Shown piece after piece: positions 25,001 through 37,025 of a DNA stretch of 64,000 nucleotides. A model generated the notes under the pieces. It made no database searches, was not told where the DNA came from, and saw only the letters and a list, made by a program, of their open reading frames with translations. The stretch comes from Clavaria fumosa. Its lineage: Eukaryota > Basidiomycota > Agaricomycetes > Agaricales > Clavariaceae. The DNA lies in assembly GCA_951802425.1 (NCBI GenBank), contig OX637795.1, positions 3,328,501 to 3,392,500 on the forward strand, given 5' to 3'. The stretch's first letter is position 1, and every line of letters starts with the position of its first letter. Both the position numbers and the translations under genes were made by a program.

Positions 25001-26742
25001 GTCAAGGTATCAATATCTGCAGAAGATGGCCAGGGAGCAGAAATGTGATATTGATCTTTGATCTCATCAAAATGCTTTTCCAAATAGTACTGGATATCAC
25101 TTTCAATGACATCCAAGTCAACCTGATGAAGAATCAAAGGTCTGGTTGCATAACTTAGGTGTGGATCTTGAAAACCCCTTGTGATTTTATGAATGGGTCT
25201 ACTGGTGATGAAGAATTGCAATGGGAACAGCTTGTCAACATATTGGGATAAGGATGCCAAAATGGTTGATGTGGCATTATCATCCTTGCATTCATCCAAT
25301 GCATCAATTACAACCACACTCTGAGGAAACTTCTCTCCAACAGCAAGCAATGGCTCTACAATCAACTTCTGCAGCTGATAGGAGACATCAGAATAGACAA
25401 TTTCTGGGTCAGACCTAAGAATGTCTGAAAGGACAACTTTGAACTCCGCACAAAATTTCCCCATCTGATAGGCAATGGTAGTGAAAATCAGCTTGATGTT
25501 ACTGCAGTTGGCATTGTCCCTGGAGCAAAAGAAGTTTGCAGCCAGGACGCCTTTGTCCTGCCATTGCTCTGCACAAGTGAACGCAATTGTGGTCTTCCCA
25601 CTTCCAGCTACACCATTCAGCCAAAATATGCATGGACTTTCCACACATCTACCAAGACCTGGAGAGTCAGAGGGTATAGGCCTATGCTCATCCCAAGGGT
25701 ATTCGTTACGACTAATCCACTGGAACACTTCCTCAAGAACCTTGACACGGGTACCAGGGAGACAACACACTATCCCGCCCTTGCAACGGAAGTGAGCTGC
25801 AATTGCATTTGGGGGATTCAAGCCACCTGTTAAAGTGAGCATCAGTAAGGCACTGTAGTTGGACAAAATTACTACCATCAAGATTCCTCTTGATTTCCTG
25901 ATACAAAGTCTGGGTCAGAAAATGGTTAGGGAATATTAACAGAACGAAACAAACTTCAATGCCCTCTTGATTTCTTTCGATGCCCTCTTGATTTCTCTCA
26001 ATCTTGTCCTCAATTCGGGTCATAACATTTCTTGTGAACCCAATATGTTCCTAGTCATTTAAACAGTCAGGTTTGGGGCTTTTATCAAACTCGATGCTGA
26101 TAAACTTACATCAAGGGCAAACTCGATTGCTAACATACTTTCAACCTGACATCCATTTAGGAAGTGTAAATGGAACGACATACATACTCACCAGAAAACT
26201 TTCAATAGACCAATGGATAGCAGAAATGCAGCCTGCAATTTCGAGAGCATCTCGATCACGGGCAAGGACACGTTTGAAATAGTTGTGAGAGAGAATGTCT
26301 TGGACCCGGGCACCCGTGGATTTCCATGATCTTCCATCTGGGATGAGCAATGCACACACCAAGGGATGGTGACTTACTCGGAAAGACGGTTGATACGGTC
26401 AACCATGGCTTCTGACAAGACACCTTTATCGGTGTCCAACACCCTCTTCAGCATGGCATTCAAGTCCTGAACACGTTGGGCCAGCGAAACCAGGTCATCA
26501 TCGTTTCGTGCGGTTTTCTGGGTGAGGGATGGGTGAGCAGTGCGACAGTCCAGTAAATGAAATGAATTGCACACCTGAACAGCATCAAGGAGGATGACGA
26601 AGCCCTTGATGCCTTCCTGAAGCCCCGGCACACCCGTCCTGCCTGCGACCTCTTTGAATAGGTTGAGAGCATTCTGGAGACTGATGAAGGCAATTGAGCG
26701 GGGTCCCGACGACAGCTTCAGCGCTAGGGCGGTATTGCGCAT
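22088..26742 (-). CDS. NLR B: NACHT-WD40 receptor with near-identical WD repeats, intact
   Basis: Eight exons with consistent phases: 26742-26575, 26517-26378, 26330-26192, 26145-26110, 26050-25955, 25909-25876, 25826-24232 and 24175-22088, giving 1431 residues. The N-terminal ~200 residues are helical. NACHT follows with CLPGTRVKVLEEVF, Walker A NGVAGSGKTT (about 275-284) and Walker B VVVIDALDEC (about 375-384). From about residue 815 come 13 WD40 units of exactly 42 residues (126 bp) built on SVSFSPDGTRIVSGS and RLWDAVTGAHLQTL. They are almost identical except at a few positions after GHS and SGS. Such high-internal-conservation repeats are known from the Podospora het-d/het-e allorecognition receptors. 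Likely role: cytosolic non-self sensor, inferred. The gene is strongly CpG-depleted yet fully open. NLR C is its close paralogue. Confidence 0.92.
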
Positions 26743-27260
26743 ACTGTGATACAGGACTTTGTATAGCACTTGTCGACGAAGAGTGGCAGTCTCAGACGGT
26801 GCTTATCGATAACGAACAGTGCTCTGTTGATACGTGTTATTCTGAGGCGGTGTTGTGGTACATGCCCAAACAAATGCCTTGATACGAAGAGCTCTACAAG
26901 TCGCTCTCACCTTATCGTTGTCTGGAGCTCCAACTTCACAGTGACCGTTCAGACAAGAGGCACGTAACCGCGCAGACATGGATTCGGAGTCATCTACTAG
27001 CCATTGTGAAATTACCCAACAGCGTTGTACCGTGTTGTCCGTCGTTGGCTAGTCATTTACGAAAAATAAATACCGCCCCGCTGGCACCTTGAGAATCCAC
27101 TCAATTGTTCCTTCTGCTTGTTTTCCCCTTCTTCGTTGTCATTGGCACCGCTTTCTCACTATAAATTCTACACATCTCGCCTCTCATCGACCTAACCCAG
27201 CACCCACCGCTTCTGAACGAGCCAACCACCGCTTGAGCTCTAATGCTCCTCTCTAATCAC
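26743..27260. promoter_or_regulatory. 5' flank of NLR B, paralogous to the NLR C flank
   Basis: This upstream DNA aligns on the reverse strand with 43540-43712 plus 48212-48381 upstream of NLR C (shared words: GAGAGCGACT, AACAACACCGCCTC, GTTATCGATAAGCACCG). The NLR C version is split by transposon copy 2, so this copy is the empty site (about 26872-26895). It presumably holds the NLR B promoter. No defined motif can be assigned. Confidence 0.6.
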
Positions 27261-27274
27261 GCCCAATTCCTCGT

Positions 27275-27490
27275 GAAAAAGAGATACTGTAGATACAGTA
27301 AATGAAGGGTATCGTGTCCAACTCCGAGTCGCGATCCGCGACGCTGCGCTGTGTGTAGGGATCCATACACGACACATAACATATGTATCGTAAAAAAGGG
27401 ATACTGTAGATACAGTAAATGAAGGGTGTATCGTGTCCAATTCCGAGTCGCGATCCGCGACGCTGCGCTGTGTGTAGGGATCCATATGTC
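27275..27490. repeat. Tandem duplication, 117-bp period; interspersed repeat family
   Basis: GATACTGTAGATACAGTAAA occurs at 27283 and again at 27400, each followed by GAAGGGT, TATCGTGTCCAA(C/T)TCCGAGT and CGCGATCCGCGACGCTGCGC. Related single copies on the other strand lie at about 31400-31560 and 43285-43400, and a weak one at about 21010. They sit beside NLR genes or transposon insertion sites. Function unknown. Confidence 0.7.
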
Positions 27491-27499
27491 TAAAGGACG

Positions 27500-28948
27500 C
27501 GGATGCGCCGATAACGCGAGTCGGGCGGCTTGTGACTTGTGTTTGCGGGAGACATCGGAAGGCGTGTGGGGTCGTTGGCATGGGCAAGTCATTTGGACCA
27601 GTGAGGTTTTTGTCATCTTCAGGGATATCTCGATTTTTGACGCACGCAGTGGAGACTTTTGCGCTATACCCGCCCGTACTTTTCCCGCTTCAATTTAGCA
27701 GAGCTCCGCATCCTTCTGCATTTGCGGCGTGACGGCGGCTGCGGCTGTTCGCGTGTCCGCCGCCAACCGTGATCCCACGCAACCGAGTTCTCCGACACGA
27801 GCTGTTCGAAACAAGTGTCGAGGAAACCCCACTGCCGTTGTCGTTGTGGATGTTGCTGTCCTTGTGGTAGATGCAGATGATGCTGAGCAGCCGCGGGAAA
27901 CATCCCCGGCGGGGGTCGGCTTGACGGCGACGATAGCGCTGTAGCGCCTGGCTGGCAGGATTGCGGTCGTGGCTCGTGGACTCATCATGGTGGTCAGTGG
28001 GGCAGAGCATCATGGCATAGCAGCTGTATCGGCGGAAGACAAAATGGCAGCTTAAGATCCCGAGTCGGAGGAACCCGGGCAAGGGGATACTGTAGGGTTA
28101 ACAGGTAGACATCATCCCAGTGGAAACCAGCATGATTATGCCCATAGCATTTCAGGGAAAAGAAATTATCAAAAGCTAACTGGATGAAAGCCCCAAAGCG
28201 TACCGTCTACATTTCGCGCACCAGGTCGTATATCCCACTTGCCTCTTTGGTAAACTTGCCGCTGTCGCCGAAAGGCATGATGCACATAACTATATCAGGT
28301 CATACAAGCTATCACCATTAGACTTCAGAGAAGCTACACGGAATGTGGCGTGGTGAGGACATGGACATACTATCACTTGCATAACAGTTCCATTCGCAAC
28401 CCGTGTCGCTCAACAATACCCATGGGTGCAATGCCCGCCTCTCTAAGGGATGTGTGGGGCATGAGGCGTGAAGTCGTTCAGGGCGCCGTCGCCGCTGGGG
28501 ACATGCTCATGTGTCACAGGGCCCCATGCGAGCTTGCGGTCACCGCAGCAGTAGTGCAGCGCAGACGTGCGGACAGAGCCTGCCCACAACCAGGAGGTAG
28601 GCTTGGTGTACGGCGCTGGGGAATGACGAAGTGTTTGTCAAGGCGTTGAAGCATAGAGCCAGGGAAGAAAAGAACAACTAACCTTTCGCGCTCTGCAACG
28701 AATAATGCCCCAGCCTCAGCTCCTTTGGGTAAGTGCCACTCGCCGATCAAGTCAGGTCTCGAGTTGGCGACAGGGCTATTTCAAATCATGTGTGAAGGCG
28801 TGTTGACAACAAGGCCGAGCACACGCATGACCACCTCGTGCACGCGAGCTTACGCAGTTGGTGTAGCGGATGAGGGTGACATTATTGGGAGTCTTGACGA
28901 GACAGGTACAGTGCAGCGTCGTGAGGAGATGCTTGTCCGTGTATGCTG
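27500..28948. other. Duplicated intergenic block, no gene supported
   Basis: About 27500-27960 is paralogous, in opposite orientation, to about 38330-38740 (shared words such as GGCATGGGC(A/G)A and GACGCACGCAG). Both have short open frames but share no single intact frame, so I treat them as decayed sequence. On the minus strand near 28600-28760 there is a possible spliced fragment (GCGAAAG|GTTAGT ... CCCCAG|CGCC) that I cannot assign. Confidence 0.4.
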
Positions 28949-29877
28949 TCATGGTGCTTGGCCCAATGCATGCAGGTCATTTGGGTTGGAGTGGGGGAAT
29001 GACTGTGTCATCGCGCGGGAAGGTGTGCGGGAGGTGATGCAGGAGGATCGGATGGGCGGAGGGATCCGTGTTGTGGCGGAAGGGCTCGCCGACGACATGC
29101 AGGAGAGAGTCGGCCTGGGAGTCGCAGTCGACATCGTGATGCGCCTCGGAAATAGTGGGCGCGGATATCAACGTGGGACTGGCGGGTGGAGAAGCGCTGG
29201 AAGCAGTGCCGGTGCTACTGCAAACAACTGGCCAAGGAACACAGGATGGTGCCGAGGCGAAACAGACACTAACAATGAGTGAGGAAACCATATACGTGTA
29301 TACGCAAATTAGTCGAACCCGACAACGCTCTCGCCAGGCTGGTTTGAACGAATAACTTTCGTCTCCGTGACAACGACAGTGCTTCCGAGAGTGAAGGCAG
29401 CTAGACATTCAATATGGGAAAACTTTCCTAAGAGAAAACTCACTGATTTCCGCTCACGAGAGGACCAGACTTCTAGCTGCAGGAAGGTACTGAGTGACTA
29501 CGGCGAGTGAGGCAGGGAGGGAAAAGGCAGGACGCACAAGGAGCTCCCTGTATATGTCAGATTGTCCTGCTTTGGACACGACCTGCTCAGAAGTGCAGAC
29601 ATCACGCCGACAGAGGTGTCACATCGATCATGCCGAACACCACTAGTGATCTGCGAACTATTAAAGGAGAAGGTCAGGAGTCGCCCGGTTTGCTTTAGTA
29701 TTGCTGGTTAGAGAGGCGCTTACAAGGCATGGTCATGGTGGACATTCTCCTGGGACGTCCTTCCTGCGGACCCAGTGGCTGGTGTATGATGCAGGGGTCC
29801 ATATTGTCCCCAATGAGTGTGTTGGAAGACATTGTATTCACGATCTTGAACGTAAGGAGTGAGGGGTAAAAGGCCAC
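28949..29877 (-). pseudogene. Decayed copy of the TM surface-protein gene at 31.8-33.3 kb
   Basis: It begins ATGTCTTCCAACACACTCAT at 29877, aligned to the start of the gene at 33295 (ATGTCTTCCGGCACTGTCAT), and follows it exon by exon. A 1-nt loss after ATCATACACCAG shifts the frame in exon 1. In the exon matching 32872-32917 a TGG codon has become TGA (29454-29456). The segment resembling the stalk exon (CCGGCACTGCTTCCAGCGCTTC) is present near 29190, but the membrane-spanning part is missing. Upstream DNA (29880-30110) also matches 33300-33570, so the duplication covers about 1 kb or more. Confidence 0.7.
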
Positions 29878-30129
29878 AAGGCGGGCGAGAGACTTGCTCG
29901 TTTATGCTGGAACGGAAATCAAACTCAGCACGACAACGGGAGACGGGGACAGAGGCCATGAGGGTGCGATTCCGACAAACGAATCCTGAGGCAAACTTAC
30001 TCTAGGGACCGTCCTGTGGTGGAGACGTCTACCAATATCACTGTATTGACAATGGTCCAACATGTGCAATACGGGCGACTGGAGCCTTGTGAAGCCTGTG
30101 GGCGTTATCTGGTCGGATCGTTGAGTGAC

Positions 30130-30555
30130 CCAAGCACGCCCTAGGTCGTCGATGACGAGGCCCTCGTTGTCGGTGGCTGTCACGCAAAAAAACGAAATCA
30201 GCACCACATCGAGGATGACAACCCGCCCTTCTGCGCCATCACCATCATGGCCCACGACGGGCTCAGGCTACGCGGCGCCGTGTCCCCTGCCGTGCCCGGC
30301 TGCTACTGTTGGTGCTGGTGTTGATAGGGATGTTGGTTTTGCGCGTCGGTATTCTGTGTGAGAGGTTCTTAGCCTTAGTTAGCGGGATTGGACGGGGAGT
30401 GGAGAGGAAAGGAAAGGAGACGCACGAGAAAAGAGTTAGAACGGGAGTGTACCATGCCAGTGCTCTGCGGACAGCACGACACGTCGCGAACTCGTTGAGG
30501 GGGACCTCGCTGGGGTGACTGAAGCGCGAGAGCTGGCAGAGTCGCGTGTCAAGCG
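30130..30555 (-). pseudogene. Degenerate copy of the small 3-exon gene at 19.1-19.8 kb
   Basis: The minus strand keeps the block matching the cysteine region (LCQLSRF... SEVPLNEFA), the CTCACACAG acceptor, the second exon ending near GGCGCAGAAGGGCGGGT, and CCACCGACAACGAGGGCCTC matching exon 3. The second exon carries an in-frame TAG after a CAA-rich stretch, and the Ser-rich N-terminal exon is replaced by unrelated DNA. It cannot encode the same protein. Confidence 0.65.
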
Positions 30556-30659
30556 AGGAGTGCGTGGCTTGTGACCATCGTACGCACATGTCTTGCGCAC
30601 TAATATGGTGCTGCCTGCAGCGGCGCATATTGGTGTGAGGTGAGCGTTCACGTAGTCTC

Positions 30660-31746
30660 AGACGCGCATGTCAATCAGCATCATTGACAAGGAAATTGAA
30701 ATTGAAATTGATTTTACAGTGCAAAAAGTCAAGTCACTGACCTCGCTGACTAGTCGTTGACTGCCAATGACTGTCAAAGGACCTTGACTCGTTCTGGTGG
30801 TTCCCTCCCTGTATATGGCCCAGTCATGACCCTGGGCAACATGCAATTAATATCATTTTCATTCACATACTGCTGCTGCTGTCGTGCATCAAGAGCATAC
30901 CCAGACCATATAACAATGCCAACTAGCTGTCGACATACCTTTGCCATTTTGTGCCTTGCTCCGCCTTTCACCTCCATCAGGAACTGTGGGTGCACGTTGA
31001 GCACCTTACCGGCTGCTAAGAGAAGTGTTGACCCTGTGCTCTTGCCCAACTCTGGCTTCGGGCTATACCACATGAGGCGGGGCGGGCGGGGGCCGCCGCC
31101 TCATGCACGACGATCTGCCATGTTAAAGGACACACGACTGGCTAACACAGTCACTTTGGAAAGGAGAGGAACAGCTGTTGCCCAATAATGAACTCTGACT
31201 GCCTGCTTTCCACCGCGCTGCACGCGCCAGTCGCACAAGTCACCGTCGCACAAGTCAGCTCCCACACAATTTCCTATCCCACTTTGCGGCCATGCACATC
31301 CCCAAGTCCCGTGCTCTGCCAATCGGTGTGCGGAAGGCGATACGACGGTGCGGCGGTGCGGCGCTCAAGTAGCAGCCTCTTTTATTATCTTACATGTAAG
31401 CGTGTTCCATGTTTTCTGTCGTGTGTGGATCCCCACACGCGTCCTCCCCCCCATAGCGCAGCATCGCAGATCGCGACTCGGAGTTGGACATGATGTGCTT
31501 TCATTTACATTGTCTACGGTATTAACCAAACCCTTTTTTTTACGAATATTGGACGCGTGATTGGGGAGGGAGTGCTGGAGCTTAGGCGGTGGTTGGCTGC
31601 CAACCAACTGCCGCCTGAGTGTGGTTCGGGTGCTAATAAAAAGCGATGGGTGCCGGTAAGGCGGGAGATGTATAGACTGGGGCTTGGCTAGCAAGTTAGA
31701 TGCCGCACACTCCTAGTGGAATACGACCATTTGAAAAGCAAAGTTG

Positions 31747-31777
<31 letters not shown>

Positions 31778-31800
31778 GCGGTCCTGTATGCCCAGCCGGC
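30660..31800. other. Duplicated block with an approximate empty site of transposon copy 1
   Basis: About 30970-31195 matches 38725-38978 (left flank of transposon copy 1). About 31195-31560 matches 43100-43400 (right flank). The two flanks are therefore joined here without the element, near 31190-31205 (AACTCTGACTGCCTGCTTTC). No gene is supported. A poly-A tract lies at 31748-31760. Confidence 0.6.
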
Positions 31801-33295
31801 TTAGTTCGGCGTGTACGCAGGCGGCAGTTCGTTGGGCATGGGCATCCGTGTCCGAATACCGCTGTCCACATGCTGCACAAGGGTTGCCCCGCCCGCACTC
31901 AGACCATGTTCATCATCACGGTCCCCATCGTCGCCGCCGCCGTCGTGGTCATGGCGCCGCTTCCGGTCTCGCACGCCATCCATGGGCAGGACGGGATCAT
32001 GGGTCGTCGGCGCATCCTCGGCGTGAGCACTAGAACTAGCGTCGACTTCGGTCCCGGAATGCGGGCCCGTGCAGCAGACGGGCGCTGAAGACGGCCAAGG
32101 TGGCGGTGGTGACACGTAGTGGTCTTGCTTCTGCGGGCCTGGTGCGGCGGAGCCCGCGTAGACAGACGCGAAGGCATGTTGAGACATGGCTGTTGTTGCA
32201 GCTGCAGTTGGAGAGGCGCCCGCCACAAAAAATGCGTGCGGTGGTAGTGAGCTAGGGTGGCCTCCGGTGTGGGGGTAAGGATAGGGTGTGACGTGGTCAG
32301 GTGGAGGCATTGGGGATATGTGCGGAGGATGGCCCATGTAAGCTATATCCAGAAGACACAAGTCAGATGACGCCGATTCTGACTCCTGAGATGAAGACCC
32401 ACAATTTGGTGTGGGCTTGTCTGGCCCAGCTGAGAGGTCGTATCGTTGCAGCAGTCCAGCCCTTCTAGAACGCAAACGTTTTTGGAGAAGGCACAGTGCC
32501 AGCACTACGCAAACCAAGATCACCGCGCCAACGGTGGCCCCTCCAGCAGCAACATAGTTGGTTTGATGCGACTCGGACATAGTGGGCGCGGATGCAAACG
32601 TGGGACCGGCGGATGGAAACGAAGCGCTGGAAGCAGTGCCGGGTGCTACTGCAAGCGACACGGCTGCAGAATATAGGATGGTGCTGAAGTGAAAAAGACA
32701 CTAATAACGAGTGAGGAACACGACGTACGTGCATAAGCAAAGTAGTCGAACCAGACGGTGCCCTCGCCAGGCTGGTTTGAACGATTGACTTTCGTCACTG
32801 TGACGACGAGGGTGCTTCCAGGAGTGGAAGCAGTAAGACATATGGGAAAACTTTCCTATGAAAAAGCTCACTGATTTCCGCCCACGAGAGGACCAGACTT
32901 CCAGCTGCCGGAAGGTACTGAGCGACTACTACAAGTGAGGTAAGGAGGGAAAGACAGGACGCACAAGAGCTGTCTGTACGTGTCAGATTGCCCTGCTTCG
33001 GACACGACTTGCTCAGGAGGGCCATTGTCGATGGCATATGTGGACGTCACGCCGCCAGAGGTGTCATCGATCGTGCCAAACACCGCTACCTGCGAACCGG
33101 TGAAGGAGAAGGTCAAGAAGTCGCCTGCCTCGCTTCAGCATTACTGGCGACAGAGGTGTGAGTGAGGCGCTTACCAGGCGTGGTCGTGCTGGACACTGTA
33201 CCGTCATTCTCCTGCGCCGTCCCTCCTGTGATCCAGTGGCCGGTGTGTATGACACGGGGGTCCATATCGTCCACAATGACAGTGCCGGAAGACAT
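31801..33295 (-). CDS. Single-pass membrane surface protein, possibly frameshifted
   Basis: Exons can be drawn at 33295-33175, 33124-32965, 32917-32872, one near 32819-32737, and a last one ending at 31801. The ectodomain has the pattern of a very common Agaricomycete family: VIVDDMDPRVIHTGHW, then FSFTGSQVAVFGTI, STYAIDNGPPEQV and LVVTVTK...VWFDYFAYA. A Ser/Ala/Pro stalk, one membrane helix (AVILVCVVLALCLL) and a Pro/His/Gly-rich tail ending PPAYTPN follow. Odd point: at the exon 2 end the copy at 29.5 kb reads CTCCTT|GTGCGT but here it is CTC-TT|GTGCGT, one base short. The obvious join shifts frame, so either another donor is used or this copy is newly broken. Confidence 0.6.
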
Positions 33296-33993
33296 TGTAT
33301 AACACGATGTTGGACGAAGGAGTCAGGGGCAAAAGGCCACAAGGCGGACAAGTGACTTCCTCGTTTTATACTGGAATGGAGAGCAAGTTTAGCTTAACAA
33401 CGGGAGACGGGGACAGAAGCCACGAGGGTGCGATTTATAATTCTGAGGCGAACTTACCCGAGGGACCGTCCCGCGGTCACCAGTATCTTTAAGCTGACAA
33501 TGATCCAAGGTACAATACCGGGCGACTGGAGCATGGCGAATCCTGCGGGGCTTATCTAGGAAGCTATGGCGACAAGGAATGGTACCCGCGAGCGCATAGC
33601 TCGTAACCATCGCACACGCACAGGTTTTGCGCGCTACGACGGATGCTAATTGTATGCTGTAAAAAATTCTGGACTGCGCGCAGCGGCGCACATTGGTGCG
33701 AGACGGTGAGCGTTCGTGTAGCCTCAGAGACGGAGCAAAGATCTCGGACGCGATCAAAGAAGCAGCATCAGCGTCTGAGCTTGTACGATGTTTTCAGTTC
33801 TTCGTTGTTGGCGGTCGATGAGCGCTGGGTGGTTAACGTAAAGAAGACCCCAAACAAGGAAATTGATGTACAAGTGCGACCGACTAAATATTCATAATAG
33901 TCATAATAAACCCCGAATTGCGGTGAACGAATATCTACTGCTTATTCCTCCTCACACAAACCACATGCTCCCTTCAACGCACACAGAGCCCGT
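33296..33993. other. Flank of the TM gene, duplicated, no gene
   Basis: 33300-33570 is paralogous to 29830-30120, and 33580-33740 is paralogous to about 30555-30660. The region is presumably promoter and spacer sequence. No open frame with coding character is seen. Confidence 0.45.
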
Positions 33994-36204
33994 TCAGAAA
34001 GGTGGCGTGGCATACGTTTGTGATGCGGCAGTCGTTCGTCCCTCTGCCGACCAAGCCAAGGTCGGGGCGGGCACGGTGACTTGGCCGCCTACACCGTCCA
34101 AGCTATCCTTCCACCATACAGAGTTCAGGGGCGCCGCGGCGAGGGCGACGGCAGGACAGGATCGACTCGCAGGAGGCGCCGCAGCCGACTGTTCCGAACT
34201 CTCGTCGCCCGGTCGGGCCTCCATCGCCGATGGCACGTAGACCTCGAGGCTGTTGTCGTCTTGGGAGCATCGCTGCGACTCGTGCGATGGCGGCGGAGGC
34301 GGCGGAGACCGTGATGGCGGCGGCGGGGACGGCGCTGCCGTGCCTGGCGCGCGAATAGAGCGCAGAAACCGTGTCGGGACACCCGCAGCGGGACGGACAA
34401 TTTCCGGGGTCGTCGTCGCCAGCGCTGGCGGCTCGAGCTTGGGGTGTGTGTTGGCCATGGCGGGGGTGTGGCAGCGGCCGAGTGCGTGCGCCTCGAGGTC
34501 CTTGAGGGTCTTGTTGCCGCTGCTAATGGGTTTCTCCTGGGAGGCAAAGGACTTCAAGTTGAGGATGAGATGGGAACCCGCGACGTTCGCCAGAGCCAGG
34601 GCGAAGCTCGGCGCCGCAAAGACGAGCGCCGGATGTGCGAATGCCCAAACACTGAAGATGTGCAGTGAGCACTTAGTAGTATAAGAAGCGGGGTGTGCCT
34701 TACAATAAGGAGAAGAAGGAACATGCTTTCAAAGCACAGGTCAGCCCACGTTCAAGTTCAAGGAAAAATCAAAGCGCACAGGATATTACCGCGAAATACA
34801 ACATGCCTGTTACCCCTAGTTCAACATCGCGATTTGGCAAAGCAGGCAACGGGCGACGCTTACCGTCTTTATAGATGATGTGATAAAGCTTGCCGTAACT
34901 CATGCCGCTCTCCAATCTTGCTCTTGCGATATTCGCCGTGAGAGCGAATAGTAGTGCTTCAAAAATGATACTAGGAGGGGTGAAAAGGTCAAGAATCAAT
35001 CAGGCCCAACATTTTTGGCGGTGGATACGCACCTTGGCAGCCAAAGCGACCAGAGAAACGGAGGAATCTAAAACAAGAGAATGAGACAAAGGTATTCCCG
35101 TGCTCGGACCCAAGCACGACTCGCCGTAGTGAGACAAGCATGGAAATTGATGTGTAGGTGTTCTGGAGAGTAAAATTCATGAGTGACCCGGAAGGGAACC
35201 AGGAAGAGAAACCACCCACGGACGACGGGGATGGCACCCAGTACGCTGATCGACAACAAAACGACGGCGTACAGGATCGAGGCAGCCCAAAGGAACCGTT
35301 GCACCCGCCTCTGGCCGTTGTACAGGATATGCACCCTCATGGCGACGAGGACTACTTACACAATGAGGAACTCTAATGTGGAAAAGGAGAGGCTGTTGAC
35401 TCACAATGCAAGAACATGAAGCAAGCAAGGGAGATATATTCTTGCACAATGCTCCATATTTTGCAATACTGACGCAATGAGACGAGGGAAGTTCAGATGG
35501 ACGGATCGGCAGGTCCAATTTGAACGCGACTCAACCAGTATAGCGCCTTGGGGTATCCCAGATTCCTCTAACATAAAAGAAGTCAGGGCGTCTGGGAAAG
35601 TGTCTATCCCATTGACTTACCCCACAAGTGGACTGTCAAGACGGCAGGTCTGGTACACGCGGTTAATGGGCTACTTTAGCATCGGATACGGGTAGCTGTT
35701 CACTTACATCGAGTATCGGTTCTGTCAACCGACAAGAAAGTTAACCAAGATTCAGGTTCGAGTATTGATGGCAACTCACGAAAAGGAAGATGAAAGACAC
35801 CAGACCAAATTTGCGTTTCCAGATCAATTCCACCTTGACAAGCATGAGATAGAGGTGGAGAGGCGTAGAGAACGAATCGCACATACTTCATCTGAGAACT
35901 AGAGGGACAGCATCAATCAGTTTCCATGGACGACGGACGTCGAGCCTCATACCGTGAGCAAGTGGTCGAATACGAGGACCACAAAGCCGGAGACTGAGAT
36001 CGCAGCCTCAGTTCAACTCGTCGAAACGGAGGCCTTTGAATAGATGGACGACTCACGGAACAGGGAACTGCGCCAGACAAAAAAAAATGAAAATGAGTCG
36101 CGTTACAAATTGGGGAGAAACGAGGTTAATTCTGCGAGCACTCACTTCGCGACACGTGCATCCTTGACGAGCTGTACGATGTTGACGAGCTCAGGGTCGG
36201 CCAT
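33994..36204 (-). CDS. DUF6533-type seven-TM membrane protein
   Basis: The ATG at 36204 opens MADPELVNIVQLVKDARVAK, then short exons follow: one with a helix ending VVLVFDHLLT, then FSDE, then VELIWKRKFGLVSFIFLF (near 35770-35830), then NRYS. This is the DUF6533 signature (YDHLLTLSDEV...W...NRY). Later exons give MRVHILYNGQRRVQRFLW followed by a hydrophobic helix (near 35340-35200) and a final long exon (about 34663-33994). That last exon starts with a hydrophobic segment leading into SHLILNLKSFASQEKP and ends in a Pro/Ser-rich cytoplasmic tail. The family is abundant in Agaricomycetes. It is predicted multi-pass and receptor-like; ligand and role unknown. Exon borders between 34.66 and 35.7 kb are approximate. 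Confidence 0.75.
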
Positions 36205-37025
36205 AGAGGGACGGAGAAAGATTCGAAGGTGGGTTAACCTGTGGGGAGCTGATGATTTTGCGGCGTTGCATTGAGGCTCATATATAAGGCGCCTCGGACA
36301 CGGCGGAAAATATTTGAGCCATTTGACACAGGCTGTGTATGTTCGAAACCATCAGCCTATTATCGTGCTCGTGCATCCTCTAGATAGCATGGTGCGAGTG
36401 TGGTACGGCATATTGCGCCCGGGGAAGCGTGTGGTTTCCTGAGGGACGGGAGCCGCTTCACGAAAGGTGACGGCACGCTTGTCGGCCAACGATTACGGCC
36501 GTTTTGGACAGGGCGCACGCACCTGCTTATTCGCTCTATTGATGATTTGCCGGAATATGATGAGTTTGTCGCGAGGTCGATTGAGCGGCACGATGGCCAA
36601 CGGAGCTTTTCTGCAATATCATAATTGCATCCGTAATGATTTTTGAAGCAGAAACAGATCGTGTTCAAAAATTGTGGTGTCGCTGGCGATTATCGATGAC
36701 ATCCCGAAGACTTGGTTGATTGCAAAAGATGAAGCCCCAAAAGTCCGTCTCGACCGTACAAACGCCCCATATTAGCATAGCTTGATAGAGTCTCGCGGCG
36801 ATCTTTCCCACATGCAGAGTGAACCGAGTTTCTGATCATCATGGCAGAGCGTAAGCGTTGACCCGAAGGATCCTCGAGGGCAAGAAATCACAGGGTTTTG
36901 AGTCCACTGCTCCGTACTGATGTGTCGCATGGTACTGCGATCGCGATCAGCATTAAGGGACAGACGTCAAACAATCGCAAACATACCGTCGTAGCAAAGC
37001 GCTACGCAGGCAGTCATCCCAGGCA
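36205..37025. other. Intergenic between divergent DUF6533 gene and ATG12
   Basis: This should contain both promoters. A 74-codon open frame at 36400-36624 (+) has no recognisable domain, and I do not call it a gene. Confidence 0.45.

Noticed and set aside
36400..36624. 74-codon frame between the DUF6533 gene and ATG12
   Set aside because: No recognisable domain, no homologous copy in the window and poor context.
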